Shown: positions 54,774 to 63,806 of the stretch, piece by piece
Layout: every line of letters starts with the position of its first letter
How positions within the stretch are numbered: the stretch's first letter is position 1
Assembly: GCA_030832185.1 (NCBI GenBank)
Contig: JAURJQ010000016.1
Span: 124,001-188,000 of the forward strand
Reading direction: 5' to 3'
Length of the DNA: 64,000 nt
DNA from: Chitinophagales bacterium
GTDB taxonomy: Bacteria; Bacteroidota; Bacteroidia; Chitinophagales; JADJOU01
Notes under the pieces: generated by a model
What the model saw: the letters and a program-made list of their open reading frames with translations, nothing else
Databases searched by the model: none
Told to the model about the DNA's origin: nothing
Position numbers and translations under genes: made by a program

Positions 54774-55955
54774 ATGAATCCGCGTCAACTCTTTCTCTCT
54801 CATATCGCTCAGACTACTCCGAATCCTCTCGGCATAGAGGTAGAGCGAGCCGAGGGAGTTTATCTTTATGGACCAGATGGTAAAGAATACATGGATATGA
54901 TATCCGGTATATCGGTGAGTAATGTAGGTCACTGCCACCCTCAGATAGTACAAGCTATTCAAGAGCAGTCTGCCAAATTCATGCATCTCATGGTTTATGG
55001 GGAATACGTCTATTCTCCGCAGACCAAACTAGCAGAGGCTTTATTAGAGGTCTTACCACCGAGTTTAGATAATTTCTATTTTACCAATTCTGGAACAGAA
55101 GCTACGGAAGGAGCGTTCAAACTCGCGAAACGCTATACTGGTCGAGCAGAGATTATCTCCTGCTTTCAATCCTATCATGGCAGTACAGCAGGTGCTTTGA
55201 GTGCCATGGGCGATGAAACCTATCAAACAGCCTTTCGTCCCTTGGTGCCCGGCCATAGTCATATTCGATTTAATGAAGTGGAGGATATAGCCAAAATCAC
55301 CGAACACACAGCGGCTGTCATCATCGAATTGATATCTGCTGAGAAAGGCGTCATTATTGGTGATTACAATTATTTTCAACTTCTCAGAAAGCGATGCACC
55401 GAGGTAGGTTGCCTATTGATTTTCGACGAAATACAAACGGGTTGTGGTCGAACGGGAACTATGTTTGCTTTCGAGCAATATGATGTTATCCCTGATATAT
55501 TATTGATAGGAAAAGGATTCGGAGGTGGTATGCCTATCGCGGCATTTATAGCCTCACATTCGGTGATGAAAACCTTGAGTTTCGATCCTATCCTAGGACA
55601 TATATCTACCTATGGAGGCAATGCGGTTTGCTGCGCTGCTGCGCTGGCTTGTTTGCGTGTTTTGAAGGAAAAAGGCTTCATTTTAGAGGTAGAAAGTAAA
55701 GGTTTATATTTACATCAAGCAATGGAAAGAATAGGATTTTCAAAAATTCGCAGAAAAGGCCTTCTCCTCGCCGTCGATCTAGATTCACAGGAGAAAAATT
55801 TCAAATTAATAGATCAATGCATTCAAAATGGCATCATTACCGACTGGTTTCTATTCAATACACAGTCCATGCGCATCTGCCCACCTCTAACTATAAGCTA
55901 TGAGGAAATAGATAAGTTTATAAGGAAAATGGAGGAGGTCAAATTGAATTTTTAA
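54774..55955 (+). CDS. Class III PLP-dependent aminotransferase
   Basis: This 393-residue class III (ornithine/acetylornithine/GABA-type) aminotransferase carries GISVSNVGHCHPQIVQAI near the N-terminus, FTNSGTEATEGAFKLAKRYTGR, and the PLP pocket FDEIQTGCGRTGTMFAFE. The PLP-binding lysine lies in LLIGKGFGGGMPIAAF. It is somewhat shorter than many members (about 400-450) but all parts are present. No arginine, lysine or polyamine genes are nearby, so the amino donor and substrate cannot be inferred. It follows a repeat region and stands alone. Confidence 0.9.
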   Translation: MNPRQLFLSHIAQTTPNPLGIEVERAEGVYLYGPDGKEYMDMISGISVSNVGHCHPQIVQAIQEQSAKFMHLMVYGEYVYSPQTKLAEALLEVLPPSLDNFYFTNSGTEATEGAFKLAKRYTGRAEIISCFQSYHGSTAGALSAMGDETYQTAFRPLVPGHSHIRFNEVEDIAKITEHTAAVIIELISAEKGVIIGDYNYFQLLRKRCTEVGCLLIFDEIQTGCGRTGTMFAFEQYDVIPDILLIGKGFGGGMPIAAFIASHSVMKTLSFDPILGHISTYGGNAVCCAAALACLRVLKEKGFILEVESKGLYLHQAMERIGFSKIRRKGLLLAVDLDSQEKNFKLIDQCIQNGIITDWFLFNTQSMRICPPLTISYEEIDKFIRKMEEVKLNF

Positions 55956-56058
55956 ATTCATAGAAATCGTTGATTTAAAATTTCATCTTTAAATCCCCAG
56001 TATATCTATAAACCCATAGTTTTGCTTCTAATTATTTAAATTTTAATTTAGTTGTATT

Positions 56059-57219
56059 TTGTATAAAAAAGTAACCATTAAACCGCAGCGCGAAGCTAGT
56101 CTTCAGCGATTTCACCCTTGGATATTTTCAGGTTCTATACATTCTGTAGAGAAAGGAACTAAAAATGGTGATGCCGTCATTCTCATTAATGTCAAAGGTG
56201 AAAAACTAGCTGTTGGTCATTATTTTGAAGGTTCTATAGCAGTGCGGGTCTTGAGCTTCGATGGTGATCAGTCGATAGAAGGTATCCTGAAAGACAAGCT
56301 GGAAAAAGCCTATAGCTATCGTCAGCAGTTGGGGCTAGTCGACAATACCAACACTAATTTATATCGGCTCATTCATGCGGAAGGGGATGGTCTGCCCGGT
56401 CTTATCATAGATATCTATGGACATACTGCCGTCATTCAGTGCCACACATTGGGTATGTATCAGCATCTGAGCTCCATAGAGGAGGTGTTGGTCGGTCTCT
56501 ATGGTTCGGGTATTCATATTTTTGATAAATCGAGTGATCTGATATCAGAAGCAAAAGAGAAGAATTATATTCGAGGCAGTTATCAGCGGGAAAACTGGGT
56601 GGAAAATGGTTATCAATTTGATATAGATTGGGAAAAAGGGCAGAAAACAGGCTTTTTTATCGATCAGCGAAATAATAGGAAAGCCCTGCAAGCCTATTGT
56701 CGTGGTAAAAAAGTCATGAATCTATTTAGCTACAGTGGAGGATTTTCTATCTATGCGCAGGCCGCAGGGGCAGCTAAGGTGGTATCCGTAGATGCTTCTG
56801 CGAATGCTAATGAGATTTGTAAACGAAATTTCCAATTGAATTTCAATGCCGAACATGAGGCTATCACAGCAGATGCTCTGGATTATATGAAAGATATGAG
56901 CCAGGAATTTGACGTGATCATTCTGGATCCACCTGCTTTTGCCAAGCACCTCTCTGCCAAACATAAAGCCATCCAAGCCTATAAGCGCATCAATCTTCAA
57001 GCTATGCGACATATTCAGAAAGGGGGAATTTTATTTACCTTTTCCTGTTCACAAGTTATTGATGCACTAACCTTTAGAGATACCGTGGTGGCCGCTGGCA
57101 TAGAGTCTGGCAGAACGATCCGCATAGTGCAACAGCTCTCTCAGCCCGAAGATCATCCTATCAATCTCTTTCATCCAGAGAGTAATTATTTGAAGGGATT
57201 GGTGCTGCATGTTGAGTAG
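56059..57219 (+). CDS. rlmI: RlmI-like 23S rRNA cytosine methyltransferase
   Basis: The 386-residue protein has an N-terminal PUA domain (about 1-75; VTIKPQREASLQRFHPWIFSGSI). A central region follows with YRLIHAEGDGLPGLIIDIYG, then a C-terminal Rossmann methyltransferase domain (about 180-386). SAM-binding and catalytic motifs include QKTGFFIDQRNNRKAL, VMNLFSYSGGFSIYAQAAGA, VIILDPPAFAKH and FTFSCSQVI. This is the architecture of RlmI, which makes m5C1962 in E. coli 23S rRNA; the exact target here is inferred. The start is a TTG at 56059, since no ATG precedes the PUA domain in frame. Confidence 0.88.
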   Translation: MYKKVTIKPQREASLQRFHPWIFSGSIHSVEKGTKNGDAVILINVKGEKLAVGHYFEGSIAVRVLSFDGDQSIEGILKDKLEKAYSYRQQLGLVDNTNTNLYRLIHAEGDGLPGLIIDIYGHTAVIQCHTLGMYQHLSSIEEVLVGLYGSGIHIFDKSSDLISEAKEKNYIRGSYQRENWVENGYQFDIDWEKGQKTGFFIDQRNNRKALQAYCRGKKVMNLFSYSGGFSIYAQAAGAAKVVSVDASANANEICKRNFQLNFNAEHEAITADALDYMKDMSQEFDVIILDPPAFAKHLSAKHKAIQAYKRINLQAMRHIQKGGILFTFSCSQVIDALTFRDTVVAAGIESGRTIRIVQQLSQPEDHPINLFHPESNYLKGLVLHVE

Positions 57220-57536
57220 TTTATTCTGTTTTAATATGTATTGTCAAGTCTAGTTAGGACATTGTAAGATTTACCATTTTGGCCTTAAGGAGCATTAAGT
57301 TCTTTTTTCTCTTAACTTCCTTAACTTCTTTATTGGTTTGAAAAAGTAGTCACTCTTATGGTGAAAAAGCGCAATAGCATTATGTATGTCTTAACGAAAT
57401 CTCATTTTATGTCTCATGGTTATTAATTTTGTGTCTTTTGTGAGTCCTTGGTGTAACTTTGTGTTATAGCTTTACCATATAAATACAAAGAATGTACAAA
57501 GCTTTTTTCATATCTAAATGACATTTAAAATAATAT
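57220..57536. other. Intergenic region with degenerate AT-rich repetitive sequence
   Basis: A stretch of 317 bases after rlmI. It holds degenerate short repeats: ttaagttctttttt...cttaacttccttaacttc near 57293-57330 and tttgtgtcttttgtgagtccttggtgtaactttgtg near 57428-57466. Such sequence is common between genes in Bacteroidota. I see no gene, promoter or terminator. Confidence 0.5.
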
Positions 57537-58102
57537 ATGAACCGTCCACTAGTACATCCAGCCTCAGAAAAAGAAGACCAAGCCTTCCAAGACTTGATTG
57601 AATTTTTTAATGAGACCTTGGGCTTCTGCCCCAATAGTGTCAAAACGATGTATCATAGACCAGCAATCGCCTGCTTTTATAGCATTAAATAAGGCCGTGA
57701 TGGAAAATAAAGGTCGTTTGACCAGTTCCATGAAGCGATTTATAGGTTATATCCGCAGCAATCTGGCGGGCTGTAGGTATTGTCAGGCACACGCGATTCG
57801 CGCTGCAGAGCGCTATAGAGCATAATTAGATTAATTGCAGAATATTTGAGAGTTTAGAACACATTTGCTTTACAGAATTAGAGAGAGCTGCCCTTGAATG
57901 CACGTGGGCGAGCTCTATGGTCCCCGATGCAGCAGTCGACACTATAGCCGAAAACCTTCGTAAGTATTGGGATGAAGGTGAAAACGCAGAAATACTATGC
58001 GTGGTAGCACTCTTTGGCTATCTCAATCGCTGGAATGTCTCTATGGGCAAAGAAACAGAAGATGGAGCCGTGGAATCTGGAGATAAGTTCTTTAAAGACT
58101 AA
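57537..58102 (+). pseudogene. Frameshifted AhpD/carboxymuconolactone decarboxylase-like gene
   Basis: Three reading-frame pieces together make one protein of about 188 residues. The first (57537-about 57670) starts with MNRPLVHPASEKEDQ and contains LIEFFNETLGFCPNSV. The second (57598-57825 frame) has FIALNKAVMENKGRL and the redox motif AGCRYCQAHAIRAAERY (CxxC with downstream His, typical of AhpD-like proteins). The third (about 57866-58102) has ELERAALECTWASSMVPDAA, then VVALFGYLNRWN and the end GDKFFKD. The frames shift near 57665 and between about 57825 and 57870. An intact relative would be a peroxidase-related or CMD-family protein. The breaks could be real or sequencing errors, but two separate shifts favour decay. 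Confidence 0.8.
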
Positions 58103-58128
58103 GGCTGGTACACAGGGAAGCATCGGTA

Positions 58129-58995
58129 TTAAAACTCAAAATAACTACCTACAAATTGATTCTTGGTTTTGTCACTATAGGTTTTTAGCTCATAAAGGTC
58201 ATTAAGACCATATATAGGCCTATGACGAAGGATGTCATCCGCTTGCCATTTCAGGATATAAGGGTGTTTTCTCAGCTCGTCTTCTTTAGCATTATTGATA
58301 TTGATTTTTAGGATACGACCTTTTTTTAAATTTAAATATGGTTTAATTTTCTGAAAGCTAGTGTCAGGAAATCGATAAAGCTCTGCTATCTGAGCTATGT
58401 CTATGTAGGCGCCTAATCCTTCTCGCTTCTCAATAAATTTTTTAGCAAAATAATCTCCTATGCCGGGCAATGCTTTCCATTCGTCTAGACCAGCGGTATT
58501 GATATCTATGGGTTTAGGTTCTGCTCTAGTATAACTTTTGGATTCTTTGGAGTAGGAAGAAGCCTCGCTTTGGATGAGAATATAGGGCGCTAGTCTATGA
58601 TATAAATCAGGGGCGACACTATATATTTTTTTGACATCTTCTTTACTTCTAAATTGTCCACCTTTCTTACGGTAGTTGATAAGGATAGTGGCAGTCTTCG
58701 CGCTAAAGCCCAATCGAACTAGTTCATCGTGACTGGCGGTGCTGGGATAGAAAGGAAAAAGGGATGAGGTTGTATTCTGAGAATGAAACGTTGCAGCTGC
58801 TTCCTTGTCATTAGTAGTTGAGTTAGATTTTACAATTTCTAGAGTATCTGGCGCAGTTAAATATTGATTATCCAGTATATAGAACCCTAGTTTGATGGCA
58901 AGGCTAAAAGTTAGAATTAGTCCAACAGTTTTTCGTTCCTTAGCAATGATATCGGTCAATTCATTGACTAATTTTTTTAGATTTTCAGCATTCAT
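58129..58995 (-). CDS. Membrane-anchored ComEA-like helix-hairpin-helix protein
   Basis: This 288-residue protein has one membrane segment (about 20-40; KTVGLILTFSLAIKLGFYIL), with the rest outside. Three helix-hairpin-helix modules follow: about 85-135 (ELVRLGFSAKTATILINYRKKGG), about 155-205 (IDINTAGLDEWKALPGIGDYFAKKF) and about 215-275 (INNAKEDELRKHPYILKWQADDIL). The INTAxxxExxxLPGIG motif is typical of ComEA-type DNA-binding proteins used in DNA uptake. Here three modules are present instead of one or two. It lies 29 bases downstream of kmo on the same strand. Confidence 0.82.
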   Translation of the reverse strand: MNAENLKKLVNELTDIIAKERKTVGLILTFSLAIKLGFYILDNQYLTAPDTLEIVKSNSTTNDKEAAATFHSQNTTSSLFPFYPSTASHDELVRLGFSAKTATILINYRKKGGQFRSKEDVKKIYSVAPDLYHRLAPYILIQSEASSYSKESKSYTRAEPKPIDINTAGLDEWKALPGIGDYFAKKFIEKREGLGAYIDIAQIAELYRFPDTSFQKIKPYLNLKKGRILKININNAKEDELRKHPYILKWQADDILRHRPIYGLNDLYELKTYSDKTKNQFVGSYFEF

Positions 58996-59024
58996 ATTTC
59001 CCGATATAAATGGTTAATTTATGC

Positions 59025-60362
59025 TTATCTAAGGTATCGATCCAGATAGTCTTGGATTTGATTATTTTTTATTTTAGAATAAATCTCTTTGTCCTTGGCC
59101 ATTTCTTCTAGCATAGCATATTGTTTTTTACCTATGTCATATGCAAAGGCATATGACTCATTGGAAAACGATACATACTGATACATAGAGGTATAGTTGT
59201 AAATAGGATTTTCCATGATTTCGTGCTCTATATGCTTCATCTCCAGAAATTCTGGTATCCCCACCTTATCTCTCATTTCGATAAAGTTATCCAAAGCCAT
59301 CTGGGCTATAGCATCCCCATTTTCTTTTCTTTGCTGAGAATAGGCTTGAAACAATTCGTTTTGGTCTGGATATATATCGATGAGTTCGTCTAAAATTCTC
59401 GCATCTTCAAACCCACAATTCATGCCTTGACCGAAAAATGGAACTATGGCATGAGCTGCGTCTCCTAATAGCAAGGAGTTTTTATGATGCCATGGATAAC
59501 ATCTTACCGTAACCAAAGCCGATGTCGGATTTTTAAAGAAATCTTTTATAAGACTGGGCATAAGCGCAACCACATCTGGAAAATATCGATCAAAATAAGC
59601 CTTGACTTGCGTTTCGTTATTCAAATCATCAAATGCCATTTCCCCTTCAAAAGGTAAAAATAAGGTGCATGTAAAGCTACCATCTAGGTTAGGAAGGGCT
59701 ATCATCATAAATTGACCTCTCGGCCAAATGTGTAATGAGTTTTTATCTAATAAAAATTCACCGTTAGGGCCAGCAGGTATAAAAAGTTCTTTATAACCAT
59801 AGTCTATATAATACTGGGAATATTGAAATCTCGGCACAGTCTGAATAGCCTGCCTCACCCTGGAAAATGCACCGTCGGTACCCATGATGAAATCGGAAGC
59901 TATCGTATTATTTTCTTGAGTCTGGGTATTTACGAAATTGATTTCAGACTTTTGAAAATTAATATTTTTACAAAACTGATTGAAATGAAAATCTACATTT
60001 TCATATGAATCCGCTAATTCGACTAGTTTTTTGTTGAGTTCTCCGCGTGAGACGGAATATATAGCTTGATTTTCTTTGCCATACGGCTGATAATTAACTG
60101 TACCATCTGTCATATGAATAGCTCGACCATACATTGGAATGGCTATTTTTTTGATTTCACCATCTAGTCCTATCTTTTCTAATGCTGTCCAGCCGCGAGT
60201 GCTCAATGCCAGATTAATGCTCCTGCCGCCTATATATCCAACTTTTCTCATATCGCCTCGGCTTTCATATACGTCTACCTTATAGCCTCTGCGCTGCATA
60301 TAGCATGCTTGCAATGCACCTACTAATCCACCTCCTATTATCGTTACTTTCTTTTGACTCAT
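59025..60362 (-). CDS. kmo: Kynurenine 3-monooxygenase
   Basis: KMO hydroxylates kynurenine to 3-hydroxykynurenine using FAD and NADPH, a step of tryptophan breakdown and of quinolinate-based NAD synthesis. The 445-residue length is typical. The FAD-binding motif is IIGGGLVGALQACYMQRRGYKVDVYES; a GTDGAFSRVR DG motif and the LLGDAAHAIVPFFGQGMNCGFEDARIL GD motif follow. The family-specific FMMIALPNLDGSFTCTLF segment is present. Other kynurenine genes (tdo, kynU, haaO) are not in the window. A TATATTTG promoter element lies at 60388-60381. The gene is first in a run with the HhH gene. Confidence 0.95.
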   Translation of the reverse strand: MSQKKVTIIGGGLVGALQACYMQRRGYKVDVYESRGDMRKVGYIGGRSINLALSTRGWTALEKIGLDGEIKKIAIPMYGRAIHMTDGTVNYQPYGKENQAIYSVSRGELNKKLVELADSYENVDFHFNQFCKNINFQKSEINFVNTQTQENNTIASDFIMGTDGAFSRVRQAIQTVPRFQYSQYYIDYGYKELFIPAGPNGEFLLDKNSLHIWPRGQFMMIALPNLDGSFTCTLFLPFEGEMAFDDLNNETQVKAYFDRYFPDVVALMPSLIKDFFKNPTSALVTVRCYPWHHKNSLLLGDAAHAIVPFFGQGMNCGFEDARILDELIDIYPDQNELFQAYSQQRKENGDAIAQMALDNFIEMRDKVGIPEFLEMKHIEHEIMENPIYNYTSMYQYVSFSNESYAFAYDIGKKQYAMLEEMAKDKEIYSKIKNNQIQDYLDRYLR

Positions 60363-60380
60363 TATAAAAATCTATGTTAG

Positions 60381-60388
60381 CAAATATA
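60381..60388 (-). promoter_or_regulatory. Promoter -7 element of kmo
   Basis: TATATTTG on the minus strand fits TAnnTTTG and ends 18 bases before the start codon. Confidence 0.5.
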
Positions 60389-60512
60389 GAAAAAATTTCC
60401 TCAAAAATTAGCTCATTTGACTTCTTTTTCATTTTGATTTGGGGTTTTTTAACCCTTGATAGAAATTTAAACCAAGATAAATGATTTATCCTACTTTTAT
60501 CGCTCTACTGAT

Positions 60513-61487
60513 ATGGAAAAATTCAAAGATTTAAAATCAAGTTTTGAGGCCTTTATAACTTCTCATTTACCTAAAATAGCTCCTAGAGAGCTTTATGAAC
60601 CCTATCATTATATTGTGAATTTAGAGGCTAAACGAGTTCGTCCAGTCATGCTTTTAGCTACCAAGCGATGTTTCGCTCCTTTAGGAGAAGATGATTTTTA
60701 CGCAGCTCTAGCTATAGAGCTATTTCATAATTTTTCCTTGATGCACGATGACATCATGGATAAATCTGAAACCCGCCGTGGACAAGCTACTGTGCATAAA
60801 AAATATGGAGATAATAGTGCTATTCTCTCGGGAGACGCGCTTCTTATATTGAGTTACAAATTATTAGAAAATATTGCGAATAAAGTACATTTTCTATCGA
60901 TATACAGTCTCTATAATAAGACAGCAACCGAAATATGCATAGGTCAGCAGCTTGACATGAATTTTGAATCTGAAGTCCTAGTTTCAGAGCCAGAATATCT
61001 GATGATGATAGAACATAAAACTGCCGTTTTATTAGCTACTAGTATGAAAATTGGAGCTATTTTGGGCGATGCTAATTCGACGGATTGCGATGCATTTTAT
61101 AAGTTTGGCTTAGCTATAGGCATGGCATTCCAGATTCAAGATGATTTGCTAGATACCTTTGGAGAGACTGCATCTGTAGGTAAGCGTATAGGTGGTGATA
61201 TCTGTAATAATAAAAAGACTCTTCTGCATATTTACGCACTTCAAAATGCTCATAAAACACATAAAGAATTGCTTCTTCAGTGGTCTCAAACCAATGAGTT
61301 TAATGAGATGAAGATTAGTGAAATTACTCAAATTTTCATTGATTCAGGGGCAAAAGACTATGTCATTCGCAAGAGAGATTTATATTATCAAGAAGCCCTG
61401 AAGAGTATTGAATTCGCCTCTATATCCAGAGAGGATAAGGATTATTTAATTAAATTTGCCCAAAAGGCAGTTGATAGAATAAAATAG
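60513..61487 (+). CDS. Trans-isoprenyl diphosphate synthase
   Basis: The 324-residue enzyme extends allylic diphosphates with isopentenyl diphosphate. Both Asp-rich motifs are intact: LMHDDIMDKSETRRGQ (FARM) and QIQDDLLDTFGE (SARM). Further family features are YHYIVNLEAKRVRPVM, AIELFHNFSLMHDD, GQQLDMNFES and a Lys segment IGGDICNNKKTLL. Residues before the first motif (ELFHNFSLM) suggest a C15 to C20 or longer product, but the chain length cannot be judged by eye. It begins a three-gene run: the PAP2-like gene starts 1 base after its stop. Confidence 0.93.
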   Translation: MEKFKDLKSSFEAFITSHLPKIAPRELYEPYHYIVNLEAKRVRPVMLLATKRCFAPLGEDDFYAALAIELFHNFSLMHDDIMDKSETRRGQATVHKKYGDNSAILSGDALLILSYKLLENIANKVHFLSIYSLYNKTATEICIGQQLDMNFESEVLVSEPEYLMMIEHKTAVLLATSMKIGAILGDANSTDCDAFYKFGLAIGMAFQIQDDLLDTFGETASVGKRIGGDICNNKKTLLHIYALQNAHKTHKELLLQWSQTNEFNEMKISEITQIFIDSGAKDYVIRKRDLYYQEALKSIEFASISREDKDYLIKFAQKAVDRIK

Positions 61488-61488
61488 A

Positions 61489-62178
61489 ATGGAGGCAATA
61501 GATCATTGGTACGCTGATTTTAAATATAATTGGAAGAAATTTCTCTCCAAGCGAAGCAACTTTATTGAGTTGTTTTTCTGTGTTATTTACTTCTTATTTG
61601 TTTCCTTTCTTTTCAAAAAGTATCTCGTGGTCTATGAGACCATTCCTGGGATACAGCTCTATGATATCTTGTTAGAATATTTTAAACCAGCCGATGTATC
61701 GGTTTATATCTTTGTCTTATTATATACGATTATTTTTTATAATTATTTATACTTATTGGCATATCCTAGAATGTTGGTTTGTTTCTTTATTTTCTATGCT
61801 ACCTGTTTATTCATTCGGTTTATCCTTTTGACTTTTATCAATTTAGAGCCACCGTTAATGTATCAAGAATTTTCTGATCCCATATTATCATCCAGTACCT
61901 ATGAGGGTATAAAAATTACAAAAGACTTATTTTTTAGTGGGCATATGGTAACTGCATTTTGTAGTTATTTCGCTATGCCTAATCGTACCTTAAAGATAGT
62001 ATTCCTTCTAGGAAGCATTGCGCTAGCTATTTTATTGATTATTCAGCACGTCCATTACACTATAGATATTCTAGGGGCATATGTAGCTGTGTTTTTGATA
62101 TACAGAGTTTACTACGAAAAAATATATAATCATTCTAAGTTAACGTATCAATATTCAAAAGAAATAACTAATTACTGA
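61489..62178 (+). CDS. PAP2-like membrane phosphatase / sphingomyelin-synthase-related protein
   Basis: The 229-residue protein has about six membrane segments. The catalytic half shows FFSGHMVTAFCSYF and HVHYTIDILGAYVAVFLIYRVYY, the His and His-Asp motifs of the PAP2_C group related to sphingomyelin synthases. The preceding loop has LSSSTYEGIKITKDLFFSG. It probably hydrolyses or transfers a phosphoryl headgroup of a lipid at the membrane. The location between an isoprenyl diphosphate synthase and an acyl-CoA carboxylase gene, with a 1-base gap and a 1-base overlap, suggests translation coupling and perhaps an isoprenoid phosphate substrate, which is inference. Confidence 0.8.
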   Translation: MEAIDHWYADFKYNWKKFLSKRSNFIELFFCVIYFLFVSFLFKKYLVVYETIPGIQLYDILLEYFKPADVSVYIFVLLYTIIFYNYLYLLAYPRMLVCFFIFYATCLFIRFILLTFINLEPPLMYQEFSDPILSSSTYEGIKITKDLFFSGHMVTAFCSYFAMPNRTLKIVFLLGSIALAILLIIQHVHYTIDILGAYVAVFLIYRVYYEKIYNHSKLTYQYSKEITNY

Positions 62179-63806
62179 TGAGCATCGAAGAAAATAGGAA
62201 TATAGATGAAATGAAACTGAAAGTTTCGCAATGGAAAAGACTGCGATCGACCATTCATCTTGGTGGTGGCCAAAAGGCGATTGATAAGCAACATGAGCAA
62301 GGAAAATTGACTGCTAGAGAGCGTATAGCCTTATTGCTCGATAAAAACACAGATACTATTGAAATTGCTGAATTTGCAGGCTATGAAATGTACGAAGATG
62401 TAGGAGGATGTCCGTCTGGAGGCGTAGTGGTTGTTATGGGATACGTATCTCGCAGGCTCGTCATCATCGTAGCCAATGATGCTACGGTAAAGGCTGGCGC
62501 TTGGTTTCCAATTACTGCTAAGAAAAACCTACGTGCGCAGGAGATAGCTATGGAGAATAAAATTCCTATTATCTATCTGGTAGATAGTGCTGGGGTCTTT
62601 CTTCCTATGCAGGATGAGATTTTTCCGGATAAAGAACACTTCGGCAGAATGTTTCGAAACAATGCGAAAATGAGTGCCATGGGTATCCCTCAGATAGCGG
62701 CAGTGATGGGAAGCTGCGTAGCAGGAGGTGCCTATTTACCCATAATGAGCGATGAATCTCTGATAGTAGATAAGACGGGAAGTATATTTCTGGCTGGCTC
62801 ATACCTAGTGAAAGCGGCTATTGGAGAAGATATCGACAATGAAACCCTAGGTGGAGCTACTACTCACTGCGAGATCAGTGGCGTTACGGATTATAAAATG
62901 GAAAATGACCAGGCTTGTATAGAGAAAATACGAAGTCTAGTAGATAAGTTAGGTCATAGAGCCCAAACTGGTTTTGATCGTATAGAATCTCAACCTGCTT
63001 CTGGAGACGAGGATGCTATTTATAAATTCGTATCCGAAGATAACTCAAAGCCCTATGATACACAAGAACTCCTCAAAACTATCGTCGATAAAGGAGAAAT
63101 AGATGAATATAAAGCTCTCTATGGTCAGTCTATAGTATGCGCTTATGCACGTATAGATGGCTGGGCTGTAGGCATAGTAGCCAATCAGCGCAAAGTGGTC
63201 AAGAGCAAGAAAGGGGAGATGCAATTCGGTGGTGTCATTTACAGCGATAGTGCGGATAAGGCTGCTCGATTTATCATGAACTGTAATCAAAAAAGAATCC
63301 CACTGGTTTTCCTTCAAGATGTGACTGGATTTATGGTAGGGTCGAGAAGCGAACACGGCGGTATTATTAAGGATGGCGCTAAATTGGTGAACGCCATGGC
63401 GAATTCTATTGTACCGAAATTTACTATCATCATAGGAAATAGCTATGGAGCAGGAAACTATGCCATGTGCGGCAAAGCCTATGATCCGCGACTTATTTAT
63501 TCATGGCCTACAGGCAAAATGGCTGTAATGGGAGGTTCTCAAGCAGCCAATACCCTTATGCAAATCCAAGTAGCTGCGCTGAAGAAAAAAGGAGAGGAAA
63601 TAGATGAAGAAAAAAAGCAAGAAATGCTTAAAAAAGTGACCGATCAATATCTAAAAACTACAACCCCTTACTACGCTGCAGCCAGATTATGGACAGATGG
63701 CATCATAGATCCTGCAGACACCCGTAAAGTTATTTCCATGGGCATAGAAGCAGCCAATCATGCACCAATTCCAGATCAATATATTTTAGGTGCTATTCAA
63801 ACATAG
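62178..63806 (+). CDS. Acyl-CoA carboxylase, carboxyltransferase (beta) subunit
   Basis: This 542-residue carboxyltransferase belongs to the biotin-dependent acyl-CoA carboxylase family. The N-terminal half has GKLTARERIALLLD and the VVANDATVKAGAWFPITAKK segment. Next are LVDSAGVFLPMQDEIFPDKEHFGRMFRNN and VMGSCVAGGAYLPIMSDE. The C-terminal half has IPLVFLQDVTGFMVG, IGNSYGAGNYAMCGKAYDPRLIYSWP and MGGSQAANTL. The LPxQxxxFPDxxHFGRxF pattern is that of methylcrotonyl-CoA/geranyl-CoA carboxylases rather than propionyl-CoA carboxylase, so the leucine route is likely. The substrate is not proven. The biotin carboxylase partner is not in the window; it may lie past the right edge. Confidence 0.9.
   Translation: MSIEENRNIDEMKLKVSQWKRLRSTIHLGGGQKAIDKQHEQGKLTARERIALLLDKNTDTIEIAEFAGYEMYEDVGGCPSGGVVVVMGYVSRRLVIIVANDATVKAGAWFPITAKKNLRAQEIAMENKIPIIYLVDSAGVFLPMQDEIFPDKEHFGRMFRNNAKMSAMGIPQIAAVMGSCVAGGAYLPIMSDESLIVDKTGSIFLAGSYLVKAAIGEDIDNETLGGATTHCEISGVTDYKMENDQACIEKIRSLVDKLGHRAQTGFDRIESQPASGDEDAIYKFVSEDNSKPYDTQELLKTIVDKGEIDEYKALYGQSIVCAYARIDGWAVGIVANQRKVVKSKKGEMQFGGVIYSDSADKAARFIMNCNQKRIPLVFLQDVTGFMVGSRSEHGGIIKDGAKLVNAMANSIVPKFTIIIGNSYGAGNYAMCGKAYDPRLIYSWPTGKMAVMGGSQAANTLMQIQVAALKKKGEEIDEEKKQEMLKKVTDQYLKTTTPYYAAARLWTDGIIDPADTRKVISMGIEAANHAPIPDQYILGAIQT

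Noticed and set aside
57598-57825. Second pseudogene frame as a separate small gene
   Set aside because: It carries the middle of a CMD-type protein and needs the flanking frames to make sense, so it is treated as one broken gene.
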